DNA from: Limnoperna fortunei
Lineage: Eukaryota > Mollusca > Bivalvia > Mytilida > Modiolidae
Length of the DNA: 64,000 nucleotides
Reading direction: 5' to 3'
Assembly (NCBI GenBank): GCA_944474755.1
Contig: OX104115.1
Span: forward strand, 59,896,648-59,960,647
Part shown: positions 61,401 through 62,959 of the stretch, one piece after another
Layout of the letters: each line of letters starts with the position of its first letter
How positions within the stretch are numbered: position 1 is the stretch's first letter
Position numbers and translations under genes: made by a program
The notes under the pieces: model-generated
The model's input: only the letters and a program-made list of their open reading frames with translations
Database searches by the model: none
Told to the model about the DNA's origin: nothing

Positions 61401-62298
61401 TCACATTGACATAAATGTACATATACCTGTAGTGTTAATGGACAATGTGTGAACAGTCTTAACATGTGTAGTTACATTGACATAAATGTACATATACCTG
61501 TAGTGTTAATGGGCAATGTGTGAACAGTCTTAACATATGTAGTCACATTGACATAAATGTACATATACCTGTAGTGTTAATGGACAATGTGTGAACAGTC
61601 TTAACATGTGCAATCACATTGACATAAATGTACATACCTTTAGTGTTAATGGGCAATGTGTTAACAGTCTTAACATGTGCAGTCACATTGACATAAATGT
61701 ATATACCTGTAGTGTTAATGGACAATGTGTTAACAGTCTTAACATGTACAGTAACATTAACATAAATGTACATACCTGTAGTGTTAATGGGCAATGTGTT
61801 AACAGTCTTAACATGTGTAGTCACATTGACATAAATGTACATATACCTGTAGTGTTAATGGGTAATGTGTTAACAATCTTAACATGTGTAGTCACATTGA
61901 CATAAATGTACATATACCTGTAGTGTTAATGGGTAATGTGTTAACAGTCTTAACATGTTAAGTCACATTGACATAAATGTACATACCTGTAGTGTTAATG
62001 GGCAATGTGTTAACAGTCTTAACATGTGCAGTCACATTGACATAAATGTACATACCTGTAGTGTTAATGGGCAATGTGTTAACAGTCTTAACATGTGTAG
62101 TCACATCGACATAAATGTACATACCTGTAGTGTTAATGGGCAATGTGTTAGCAATCTTAACATGTGTAGTCACATTGACATAAATGTACATACCTGTAGT
62201 GTTAATGGGCAATGTGTTAACAGTCTTAACATATGCATGATATTCTGTTCTTCCTGTATAATAAAGTTGTTTTCGATGTCAAACTCTCCACTAACCAG
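12171..62298 (-). CDS. LRBA: Neurobeachin/LRBA-family BEACH protein, 38 internal exons (5' and 3' ends outside window)
   Basis: This is a large scaffold of the BEACH family, known in animals to act in vesicle traffic and as an A-kinase anchor. I assembled 38 exons by hand; they sum to 5,772 nt, or 1,924 codons, with every phase matching and AC...CT on the plus strand at each border. Domains by visible residue: armadillo-like N region 1-143, ConA-like lectin domain about 144-316, DUF4704-type helical region about 317-856, variable linker with a candidate RII-binding helix about 949-966, conserved block 1025-1310, acidic/serine linker 1310-1600, DUF1088-type region about 1610-1850, PH start about 1885. 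Stretches such as [27 protein letters not shown] and FESLCAQ fit LRBA better than NBEA as I remember them. PH remainder, BEACH and WD40 are not in the window. Family membership is certain; LRBA versus NBEA needs a tree. Confidence 0.95.
13193..13333 (-). CDS. LRBA: LRBA-like visible exon 37 (aa 1832-1879)
   Basis: Encodes [39 protein letters not shown]. It links the DUF1088-type region to the PH domain. The donor GTGGGT was chosen because it gives the Gly-Pro-Val junction to the next exon. Confidence 0.92.
13388..13600 (-). mobile_element. Two SINE 3' fragments, minus strand
   Basis: GGGTTTAATGCCACTTTCAG (13392) and GGGCTTTAGTGCCACTTTCA (about 13543) each start a short piece of the reverse-complemented SINE tail with ATATCATGACATCCAGTT or ATATGATGGCCACCAGTT. 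They are separated by ~100 bp and may be a local duplication. Confidence 0.65.
13839..13960 (-). CDS. LRBA: LRBA-like visible exon 36 (aa 1791-1832)
   Basis: Encodes [40 protein letters not shown], the basic WEDD.RRRRR block of the family. The donor is GTAAGT. Confidence 0.96.
15153..15319 (-). CDS. LRBA: LRBA-like visible exon 35 (aa 1736-1791)
   Basis: Encodes [38 protein letters not shown] and PREK. FESLCAQ across the junction is the LRBA-type reading. It ends two bases into Lys before GTAAGT. Confidence 0.96.
15418..15662 (-). mobile_element. tRNA-derived SINE, near full length, minus strand
   Basis: Reverse complement of the same SINE: GGGGACTCGGTGGCTGAGTT head, internal CCAGTTTTCCTACACATGTC AGGGGTTTTCTGTGGTTACT, CCATGATATAGCTGCAAAAT tail. 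It lies in the intron between exons v34 and v35. Confidence 0.8.
15751..15859 (-). CDS. LRBA: LRBA-like visible exon 34 (aa 1699-1735)
   Basis: Encodes [20 protein letters not shown] and [12 protein letters not shown]. It ends in phase 0 before GTATAC. Its first ~30 nt, acceptor and upstream intron are duplicated just upstream (15862-15965). Confidence 0.96.
15862..15965 (-). repeat. Partial duplication of exon 34's 5' end with its acceptor
   Basis: About 70 bp covering the acceptor (TTGTAG) and the first ~30 nt of exon v34 are repeated immediately upstream in transcription order. The copy has an extra T (ATTATTTAGC) and several substitutions, so it would not read in frame. It is probably a dead pseudo-acceptor. 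Confidence 0.85.
16078..16091 (+). repeat. Poly-G tract
   Basis: Run of 14 G in the intron before exon v34; likely length-variable. Confidence 0.9.
16615..16741 (-). CDS. LRBA: LRBA-like visible exon 33 (aa 1657-1699)
   Basis: Encodes [33 protein letters not shown], almost identical to LRBA/NBEA. Codons are split at both ends. Confidence 0.96.
17177..17542 (-). CDS. LRBA: LRBA-like visible exon 32, start of DUF1088-type region (aa 1535-1657)
   Basis: A 366-nt exon. The first two thirds are variable ([13 protein letters not shown]). The last third is nearly invariant: [40 protein letters not shown]. It ends one base into Gly, with a GTAAGT donor. Confidence 0.96.
18044..18415 (+). repeat. 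132-bp tandem repeat, ~2.8 copies
   Basis: Starts at CACCGCGCAATTATGCATGC (18044), 18176 and 18308. Each unit has GAGGTG(A/T)TCATTACTTGTG and TAAGCTTCAAC. The motif CACCGCGCAATTATGCACG is a self-complementary core like those of the foldback elements. Confidence 0.85.
18476..18614. mobile_element. Foldback hairpin element, imperfect
   Basis: ACAATTGATAACTTTAGAT ... GATTTATCAA is mirrored by TTGATAAATCATGATATTAA ... CTAAAGTCCTTAATTGT. Centre CACCTCGGCCAATGGCCTCG. Confidence 0.75.
18859..19014 (-). CDS. LRBA: LRBA-like visible exon 31, acidic linker (aa 1483-1535)
   Basis: A 156-nt exon encoding [20 protein letters not shown] and [15 protein letters not shown], a low-complexity Asp/Glu/Ser/Asn linker. 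Phase matches on both sides. The donor is GTATGG. Confidence 0.75.
19195..20650. repeat. 39-bp intronic minisatellite, about 37 copies
   Basis: The unit CTGTAATTCTCATGTTATAT GGCTGTTTGTGATGTATAT repeats head to tail in the intron between exons v30 and v31. Variation is concentrated at two sites (CATGTT/CATATT, TATAT/TATGT). Two shortened units lie near 20000-20040. A length divisible by three keeps frames open on both strands for over 200 codons; these are not genes. Confidence 0.97.
20964..21038. repeat. Short inverted repeat
   Basis: ATATCAACTCTCTTTATGT and ACATAAAGAGAGTTGATAT are perfect 19-bp arms around ~37 bp containing GCAGCTCGCTTG. Confidence 0.8.
21419..21634 (-). CDS. LRBA: LRBA-like visible exon 30, acidic linker (aa 1411-1483)
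   Basis: A 216-nt exon of extreme composition: about 35 Glu/Asp within its first 40 residues, then [20 protein letters not shown] and INDTTTG. Splice sites (ATTAG acceptor, GTATGA donor) and phases fit its neighbours. I see no homology to the vertebrate linkers, so this exon rests on frame, splice signals and position. Confidence 0.75.
21640..23029. other. Intron 29, AT-rich, nothing recognised
   Basis: No repeats or element ends seen apart from general A/T runs. Confidence 0.55.
23030..23335 (-). CDS. LRBA: LRBA-like visible exon 29, variable linker (aa 1309-1411)
   Basis: A 306-nt exon encoding [20 protein letters not shown], a Ser/Asp/Glu-rich stretch and [12 protein letters not shown]. 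It has no recognisable domain, as expected for the variable middle of LRBA. The 3' border was placed at CAAG|GTTTTA because it is the only nearby GT giving the right phase; this donor is weak, so the border is the least certain in the gene. Confidence 0.75.
24190..24343 (-). CDS. LRBA: LRBA-like visible exon 28 (aa 1258-1309)
   Basis: Encodes [20 protein letters not shown] and [12 protein letters not shown], a conserved hydrophobic block, then a Ser/Thr/Pro tail. It ends one base into Ala. The donor is GTAAAG. Confidence 0.96.
24529..26091 (+). mobile_element. HINE/pearl-type element, family 2, with 165-bp tandem units
   Basis: Left end GAGGCTCCCTGTAATCGCTC ACCTGG. About six units of 165 bp (starts near 24917, 25081, 25246, 25411 and 25576) marked by GGGCAATAACTCCTATAAGG. 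Then a unique tail with repeated GACGACGGACG, ending AGCTCAGGTGAGCT. The left CGCTCACCTGG matches the right-end hairpin arm seen intact at 11038-11066. Confidence 0.75.
26706..27482 (+). mobile_element. HINE/pearl-type element, family 3, with ~167-bp units
   Basis: Left end AGACAGAAATGGCAGGATTT. Three to four units marked by AAACAGGAAGTAGATAACT, one carrying an internal ~72-bp tandem duplication (26941-27082). The right end is CCGCCCGCCCAACTTTCACC followed by hairpin CCGGATTTTCACTCTGTGAAATCCGG (27450-27475). Confidence 0.7.
27770..27877 (-). CDS. LRBA: LRBA-like visible exon 27 (aa 1222-1257)
   Basis: Exactly 36 codons. It encodes [20 protein letters not shown] and LRAVVYRDV, near-identical to the family. 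The donor is GTGAGT. Confidence 0.96.
27975..28212 (+). mobile_element. Short hairpin-ended element, family 5
   Basis: Left end TGTGAGCTAATGCTCACTAG then GATACCCCCTCCTTCAC; one internal unit; right hairpin CCCCCTCTTC-TT-GAAGTGGGGG followed by TATAAC. The left end is nearly the reverse complement of the right arm. Confidence 0.6.
28836..29005 (-). CDS. LRBA: LRBA-like visible exon 26 (aa 1165-1221)
   Basis: Encodes [16 protein letters not shown], the conserved AVRNCLEC block, followed by a lineage-specific Ser/Pro/Gly-rich tail ending MASHPTEK. It ends in phase 0 before GTATGT. Confidence 0.93.
29122..29228 (+). mobile_element. SINE 3' part
   Basis: CTGCAGGTCGGGGTTTTCTC CGGGTGATCCGGCTTCCTCC ... 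CAAACAAACAAAC. Head absent. Confidence 0.75.
29517..29697 (-). CDS. LRBA: LRBA-like visible exon 25 (aa 1105-1165)
   Basis: Encodes [40 protein letters not shown] and [10 protein letters not shown]. The acceptor is ATTTAAG. It ends one base into Val before GTAAGG. A 1.2-kb TIR element starts 59 bp upstream of the acceptor. Confidence 0.96.
29756..30957. mobile_element. 1.2-kb TIR transposon flanked by TA (pogo/Tc1-like, non-autonomous)
   Basis: Perfect 24-bp terminal inverted repeats start TACAGTGAAACTTCTCTAAA and continue CCGG. They are flanked by, or begin with, TA. Multiple subterminal CCGGTTT motifs occur near each end. I see no transposase frame. CAGTG ends and a TA target fit the pogo/Tigger branch; this assignment is inference. 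It lies in the intron just upstream of exon v25. Confidence 0.88.
31113..31282 (+). repeat. 34-bp tandem repeat, 5 copies
   Basis: Unit AAACAAATATTTTTATGTGA CTGTTCGAAGCTAG, imperfect, in the intron between exons v24 and v25. Confidence 0.9.
31403..31556 (-). CDS. LRBA: LRBA-like visible exon 24 (aa 1053-1104)
   Basis: Encodes [32 protein letters not shown] and [23 protein letters not shown] resembles LRBA (KTVMDFVN). It ends in phase 0 before GTAAGA. Confidence 0.96.
31913..32502 (-). CDS. LRBA: LRBA-like visible exon 23, variable linker with AKAP-like helix (aa 857-1053)
   Basis: The largest exon at 590 nt. It opens with [17 protein letters not shown] and [10 protein letters not shown], as in NBEA, passes through a low-conservation Ser/Glu-rich linker, and returns to conserved [18 protein letters not shown] and [16 protein letters not shown]. 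Residues 949-966 ([16 protein letters not shown] region, 32173-32226) form an amphipathic helix where NBEA has its RII-binding site. It ends two bases into Ser. Confidence 0.95.
32503..33212. other. Intron 22, nothing recognised
   Basis: Plain AT-rich intron. Confidence 0.55.
33213..33405 (-). CDS. LRBA: LRBA-like visible exon 22 (aa 792-856)
   Basis: Encodes [38 protein letters not shown] and [10 protein letters not shown], nearly invariant in the family. It ends in phase 0 before a GTAGGC donor. Confidence 0.96.
33923..34046 (-). CDS. LRBA: LRBA-like visible exon 21 (aa 751-792)
   Basis: Encodes [28 protein letters not shown] and NNNRENRR, matching LKV.ATL...MEVRR.FLSDM...SRENRR. The donor is GTCAGT. 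An antisense open frame over the same bases has no independent support. Confidence 0.95.
34209..34224 (+). repeat. Poly-C tract
   Basis: Run of about 15 C in the intron between exons v20 and v21. Confidence 0.85.
34542..34626 (-). CDS. LRBA: LRBA-like visible exon 20 (aa 723-751)
   Basis: Encodes [20 protein letters not shown] and ends IENS, corresponding to ILIEQICTQVIHKQHP...IQNP. It starts in phase 0 and ends one base into Ala. The donor is GTAAGT. Confidence 0.9.
34705..34818 (+). mobile_element. SINE 3' part, diverged
   Basis: GGTACTCTGATTTCCTCCAA, GATATAGCTGAAATTTGCTG and ACACCATTCAAACAAAC mark an older SINE tail in the intron after exon v19. Confidence 0.65.
35095..35692 (-). repeat. 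46/33-bp alternating minisatellite made of exon 19's 3' end plus splice donor, about 15 units
   Basis: Long units hold GACATTGCCTACCTACAATG TCTTATTTGAG|GTAAGT and about 12 intronic bases. Short units lack 13 bp of the exon copy. They alternate as an approximately 79-bp dimer over much of the array. Nearly all donors are intact. Confidence 0.92.
35693..35801 (-). CDS. LRBA: LRBA-like visible exon 19; 3' end amplified in the adjacent intron (aa 686-722)
   Basis: Encodes [20 protein letters not shown] and NVLFE, then GTAAGT. The final ~30 nt plus the donor recur about 15 times in 35095-35692 as alternating 46-bp and 33-bp units. Confidence 0.93.
36519..36632 (-). mobile_element. SINE 3' part, minus strand
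   Basis: GGTGTTTAATGCCACTTTCA GCAATATTTC ... AATGGCGTCCAGTTTTTTAT TAA, the reverse complement of the SINE tail; diverged further right. Confidence 0.7.
36678..36770 (-). CDS. LRBA: LRBA-like visible exon 18 (aa 655-686)
   Basis: Encodes [20 protein letters not shown] and [11 protein letters not shown], matching IYKLLASKSE.IRVQALK. Split Lys codons lie at both ends. The donor is GTACCT, non-consensus at +3 to +5. Confidence 0.93.
   Translation of the reverse strand, partial: DCFQVVGISFREAENTGIKVTWILLDASYT
37519..37616 (-). CDS. LRBA: LRBA-like visible exon 17 (aa 623-655)
   Basis: Encodes [19 protein letters not shown] and [13 protein letters not shown]. It starts in phase 0 and ends two bases into Lys. 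[10 protein letters not shown] is the LRBA-type reading of this block. Confidence 0.95.
37819..38118 (+). mobile_element. Short hairpin-ended element, family 4
   Basis: Left end GTGAGCAAGCTCACAATACACC. Two internal units of ~120 bp (CATTAAGAAAGGAGAGCGCT ATCCAGGCGA). Right-end hairpin ATACCCCA ... TGGGGTAT (38092-38116). Confidence 0.6.
38388..38530 (-). CDS. LRBA: LRBA-like visible exon 16 (aa 575-622)
   Basis: Encodes [33 protein letters not shown] and TTLHE, one of the best-conserved family segments. It ends in phase 0 before GTATGC. Confidence 0.96.
38690..39254 (-). repeat. 63-bp minisatellite made of exon 15's 3' end plus splice donor, about 9-10 copies, in frame
   Basis: Each unit encodes 21 residues ([16 protein letters not shown] plus R/W/L-G-V-G-K) in the exon frame and ends GTTG|GTAAGT. 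Seven units next to the exon read through without a stop. The three distal units contain indels and substitutions. All retain GTAAG. Unit variation includes WCVG and RGVS at the donor-proximal residues. Confidence 0.94.
39255..39423 (-). CDS. LRBA: LRBA-like visible exon 15; 3' end amplified in frame in the adjacent intron (aa 519-575)
   Basis: Encodes [33 protein letters not shown] and [13 protein letters not shown], ending one base into the Asp codon that exon 16 completes (GVDGPRP). A second AG six bases downstream (39417) could remove two residues (VQ). The last 61 nt and the donor recur as 63-bp units to about 38690. Confidence 0.94.
39572..39720 (+). mobile_element. tRNA-headed SINE fragment of a different body
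   Basis: GGGGGCCTTAGTGGCCGAGT GGTTAAACAC head with a different downstream sequence (AATCCAATGCCCAGTGTGAA). Not a functional tRNA: no anticodon arm or acceptor pairing is apparent. Confidence 0.55.
39945..41595 (-). repeat. 59-bp minisatellite made of exon 14's 3' end plus splice donor, about 28 copies
   Basis: On the minus strand each unit is GTAAGTTGTTTGATCATATC ... TGTTCTGTTGAG, that is, the donor followed by a copy of the last ~55 exon bases. Units are nearly identical. A few have 60 bp (GATTATGATC), and the outermost have diverged (CAGGCAACATAC). Because 59 is not a multiple of three, distal donors shift the frame unless three units are included. Confidence 0.94.
41596..41748 (-). CDS. 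LRBA: LRBA-like visible exon 14; 3' end amplified in the adjacent intron (aa 468-518)
   Basis: Exactly 51 codons, phase 0 to 0. It encodes [18 protein letters not shown] and [18 protein letters not shown], ending CSVE before GTAAGT. The 3'-most ~55 nt and the donor recur about 28 times as 59-bp units at 39945-41595. The coordinates given use the donor nearest to the exon body; which donor is used in RNA cannot be told from sequence. Confidence 0.93.
41990..42098 (-). CDS. LRBA: LRBA-like visible exon 13 (aa 431-467)
   Basis: Encodes [17 protein letters not shown] and [13 protein letters not shown], the conserved KGFLVIGY block. It ends in phase 0 before a GTGGGA donor, which is non-optimal at +3 and +6. 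Confidence 0.94.
42099..43115. other. Intron 12, nothing recognised
   Basis: AT-rich; a GCAAAGGTTAACATGAGGTG-type tail of an old element may be present near 42340 but could not be delimited. Confidence 0.5.
43116..43198 (-). CDS. LRBA: LRBA-like visible exon 12 (aa 404-431)
   Basis: Encodes [16 protein letters not shown] and ends in DYTVC, whose Cys codon is split with the next exon. It corresponds to VLFPLFAQLD of the vertebrate proteins. Confidence 0.93.
43284..44001. mobile_element. ~720-bp TIR transposon flanked by TA
   Basis: Left TACAGTCAACCCTCTTTACA ATGAC and right (reverse complement) TACACTGAACCCTCATTACA ATGAC form imperfect ~25-bp inverted repeats. No recognisable transposase; an open frame from 43704 inside it has no known motif. 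Confidence 0.8.
44279..44452 (+). repeat. ~50-bp tandem repeat, 3 copies
   Basis: CTAATCACCTGTACAGGAAG TCATGATCAACTGCCAATTT ACATAGCCTC three times, the first diverged. Confidence 0.88.
44455..44855 (+). repeat. Dispersed duplicate pair with ATGAGTACAGATGAGTGCGT
   Basis: GGTTCCTGTTTGCAGC...ACAATGAGTACAGATGAGTG (44455-44550) recurs as GGTTCTTGTTTCAGGC...GCAATGAGTACAGATGAGTG (44763-44855), both ending ACCAGAAATC. About 215 bp of unrelated sequence lies between. Confidence 0.7.
44965..45262 (+). mobile_element. Truncated 5' end of a TIR transposon
   Basis: TACAGTAGTCCCCCTTCGCC begins a GC-richer block with three CGACCACCCG/CGACCATTTT-type subterminal repeats. It ends with a short frame, MSKSRKRKM then stop (45233-45262), which could be a transposase start. 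No matching right end was found. Confidence 0.55.
45277..45339 (-). CDS. LRBA: LRBA-like visible exon 11 (aa 383-403)
   Basis: Exactly 21 codons encoding [19 protein letters not shown], a family hallmark. A truncated TA-flanked transposon end (44965-45262) lies only about 14 bp beyond its donor-side border. Confidence 0.95.
45432..45566 (+). mobile_element. SINE 3' part
   Basis: CAGTTTTCCTACCGCAGGTC GGGGGTTTTCTCCGGGTACT ... AAGTGGCATTAAACACCATC then CAAACAAACAAAC. Among the best-preserved tails in the window. Confidence 0.8.
46291..46431 (-). CDS. LRBA: LRBA-like visible exon 10 (aa 336-382)
   Basis: Exactly 47 codons. It encodes [22 protein letters not shown] and FVHVQHALM, matching the family LYDGKL...[11 protein letters not shown] block. 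The donor is GTGAGT. Confidence 0.95.
46444..46472 (+). repeat. (ATCA)n microsatellite
   Basis: About seven ATCA units directly upstream of exon v10's acceptor. Confidence 0.9.
46751..46938 (+). mobile_element. Single-unit copy of family-3 element
   Basis: Has the same two ends as the element at 26706 (AGACAGAAATGGCCGGATTT at left, GATTTTCACTCGGTGAAATC at right) but only one internal unit. This defines the minimal element. GGCCGGATTT at left is complementary to the right hairpin arm. Confidence 0.75.
47266..47322 (-). CDS. LRBA: LRBA-like visible exon 9 (aa 317-335)
   Basis: A micro-exon of 19 codons, phase 0 to 0, encoding [18 protein letters not shown], aligned with the FKFK.ESD segment of the family. 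The acceptor is in TATATAGAG; using the first AG keeps the frame. The donor is GTAAGT. It is less conserved than its neighbours, but phase and position fit. Confidence 0.87.
47807..47953 (-). CDS. LRBA: LRBA-like visible exon 8, end of ConA-like domain (aa 268-316)
   Basis: Exactly 49 codons. It encodes [28 protein letters not shown] and FQLGPSYK, the closing strands of the ConA-like domain. A GTAACA donor follows. Confidence 0.96.
48137..48292. mobile_element. MITE with GCCATAAA inverted ends, copy 2 (diverged)
   Basis: Shares CATGCTGAGCAAAACATTTT TACTCA and the left end CTCCAGTGCCATAAACATG with the copy at 58488. The right end is degraded (TTTTTATGGTTCTCGGGTC). Confidence 0.75.
48327..48446 (-). 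CDS. LRBA: LRBA-like visible exon 7, ConA-like domain (aa 228-267)
   Basis: Exactly 40 codons, phase 0 to 0. It encodes [20 protein letters not shown] and a VDGQL turn, ending VNTND. The family-typical strands WYM.TIVHIYNRW and YVNG.L are recognisable. Confidence 0.96.
49064..49925 (+). mobile_element. HINE/pearl-type element, family 1, old diverged copy c
   Basis: Begins TGTCACAGAAAAATGTCTTG TCTGCATT, holds four to five degenerate units (GAGGTCAAGGTCAG, CTTTTCATCAGCAACCTATA) and ends with the family-1 tail (CTGACTGACTGACAAGTACT). The terminal hairpin is eroded. It lies in the intron after exon v6. Confidence 0.65.
49926..52534. other. Intron 6, distal part, nothing recognised
   Basis: About 2.6 kb of AT-rich intron with no element ends or conserved frames that I could support. 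Confidence 0.55.
52535..52661 (-). CDS. LRBA: LRBA-like visible exon 6, ConA-like domain (aa 185-227)
   Basis: Encodes [17 protein letters not shown] and [13 protein letters not shown], near-identical to family members. One base completes the Cys codon from exon 5. It ends in phase 0 at a GTAAGT donor. A long intron of about 4 kb follows. Confidence 0.96.
52662..54063. other. Intron 5, nothing recognised
   Basis: AT-rich; the GATGAGATG-type words near 53470 and 53590 suggest an old duplication, too diverged to define. Confidence 0.5.
54064..54188 (-). CDS. LRBA: LRBA-like visible exon 5, start of ConA-like lectin domain (aa 144-185)
   Basis: Encodes [21 protein letters not shown] and EREQPYLYC, the first beta strands of the concanavalin A-like domain of NBEA/LRBA. 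It starts in phase 0 and ends two bases into the Cys codon. Confidence 0.96.
54304..54561 (+). mobile_element. tRNA-derived SINE, near full length
   Basis: The head GGGCCTCGGTGGCCATGTGT TTAAGG resembles a tRNA with A box, and GGTTTGAGTCTC a B box. The body has GACAAGGATTGCCAGTTTTC and CCCCAATAAACACTGGATGC; the tail ATTGCTGAAAAGTGGCATTA AAC ends in CAAACAAACA. From memory this resembles molluscan V-SINE/RUDI-type SINEs; not verified. Confidence 0.8.
55187..55282 (-). CDS. LRBA: LRBA-like visible exon 4 (aa 112-143)
   Basis: Exactly 32 codons, phase 0 to 0. It encodes [20 protein letters not shown], the conserved link into the lectin-like domain. The donor is GTAAGT. Confidence 0.95.
55590..55690 (-). 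CDS. LRBA: LRBA-like visible exon 3 (aa 78-111)
   Basis: Encodes [20 protein letters not shown], nearly identical to the vertebrate family consensus. It completes the GAC codon begun by exon 2 and ends in phase 0 (KDDKW) before a GTATGA donor. Confidence 0.95.
55738..56168 (+). mobile_element. Decayed hairpin-ended element with two ~220-bp units
   Basis: Two copies of GTGACCTTGACCTTTGACAG (one with CATGACC) lie about 200 bp apart. Left ATTACTCCCACTT and right AAGTGAGGGAATA are approximately complementary. It resembles the other hairpin-ended elements but is eroded. Confidence 0.45.
56170..57600. other. Intron 2, central part, nothing recognised
   Basis: No exon or element boundary recognised. 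Confidence 0.5.
57600..58420 (+). repeat. ~225-bp degenerate tandem repeat, 3-4 units
   Basis: Units recur with landmarks AGCAACCAAATAAGAT (57647), AGCAGTCAAATAAAAT, ATCAGCAAAATAAGAT and GGCAGTTAAATAAG, each followed by AACACTTGCAGGACAT. Highly diverged. Confidence 0.65.
58488..58640. mobile_element. MITE with GCCATAAA inverted ends, copy 1
   Basis: Left GGGCCCAGCGCCATAAAC and right TTTATGGCGCTGGGGCC are inverted repeats around an AT-rich core with CATGCTGAGCAAAACATTTT. It sits between two flanking direct repeats of ~80 bp (58411-58487 and 58653-58742). Confidence 0.8.
58764..58890 (-). CDS. LRBA: LRBA-like visible exon 2 (aa 36-78)
   Basis: Starts in phase 0, ends with one extra base (GCA G). 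It encodes [14 protein letters not shown] and [13 protein letters not shown], a strongly conserved part of the armadillo-like N region. The donor is GTAAAC, a slightly weak site. Confidence 0.94.
59480..59960 (-). pseudogene. Fossil LINE reverse-transcriptase C-terminal fragment (CR1/L2/Jockey-like)
   Basis: Minus-strand translation gives [16 protein letters not shown], then NRILNLQKN, and after frame breaks [16 protein letters not shown] and NNEAPEYLV. This is the usual order of the LINE RT thumb region (ILP.LDYC, then L.W.P.E.RI.YK, then LN..AP.YL). Stops and shifts make it non-functional. The exact clade cannot be set from this piece. Confidence 0.8.
60790..62193 (-). repeat. 69-71 bp minisatellite made of exon 1's 3' end plus splice donor, about 21 copies
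   Basis: Each unit, read on the minus strand, holds the exon end (AAGACTGTTAACACATTGCC ... ACACTACAG), the donor GTATGT and about 30 intronic bases. The array is continuous with exon v1. Units of 69 bp alternate irregularly with 71-bp units that carry an extra AT. The exon frame meets a TGA shortly after the donor, so use of distal donors would normally truncate. Open frames here are by-products. Confidence 0.93.
62194..62298 (-). CDS. LRBA: LRBA-like visible exon 1 (aa 1-35)
   Basis: Phase 0 to 0. It encodes [15 protein letters not shown] and ends THCPLTLQ, matching the family N-terminal block just after the conserved MKFAVL...VGEVSNRD segment, which is not found up to 64000. The donor is GTATGT. 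The last ~40 nt plus the donor are repeated about 21 times downstream in the intron (60790-62193). Confidence 0.93.
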
Positions 62299-62618
62299 CT
62301 GAAAGAGAACAAACAGAATTGACAAAAGAAATTTTTTTTTATTATATTATTATATGACTGTAGAAATTCTTTCATTTGATTGAAGTGCCTCAAGAAGTAA
62401 TGATTTTGCACAAGAACAACCTTAAATGCTCTTAAAATAGCTCAAGCTCTCAAGCCAAGTCTGTTGGAAAGTTTCAAGTCACCTTGGAATATATTCCAGA
62501 ATGGTAGTGTCTAAAAATAACTATGTATGATGCTGTTGTCTGAATTAACTTTGACCTGGATATCATAACTTTCATATTGAATTTATTTATATAATTGAAC
62601 ATTTATGGGTGGACATAA

Positions 62619-62698
62619 ATTTTTATCAACCGTCATCAAATATATTTACCTCATGTAACGGCTTGGTAAATATAATTTTCTTCTGGTTGATAAAAATA
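62619..62698. mobile_element. Foldback hairpin element
   Basis: ATTTTTATCAACC ... AAATATATTTACC is mirrored by GGTAAATATAATTTTC ... GGTTGATAAAAAT. Small hairpin in the first visible intron. Confidence 0.75.
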
Positions 62699-62804
62699 GA
62701 TGTTTACCAATGTCAAAGTCAATAACTGTAAATGATTAGTACACTACTGACTAGGTACGGCTTAGGTGGATTTTGTCTTTCCACCCATCCACAATGAAAG
62801 TCGA

Positions 62805-62955
62805 CACAGCTTGTATTAGCCATTCTTTGGAATGGTCATAGGTTAGACACAAATTCTAGTTTGTCTTGGCCATCCTTTGTAGGGGTCATAGGTTAGACAC
62901 AAATTCTAGCTTGTAGCCATCCTTTGGAGTTGTCAAAGACTTGCCACAAGTTCCT
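62805..62955 (+). repeat. ~63-bp tandem repeat, 2.5 copies
   Basis: GCCATCCTTTGTAGGGGTCA TAGGTTAGACACAAATTCTA G repeats with drift in the upstream intron. Confidence 0.8.
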
Positions 62956-62959
62956 TTGA

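Noticed and set aside
60455..62302. Open frames on both strands over the 69-71 bp array
   Set aside because: Out of the exon frame and periodic; by-product of repeats.
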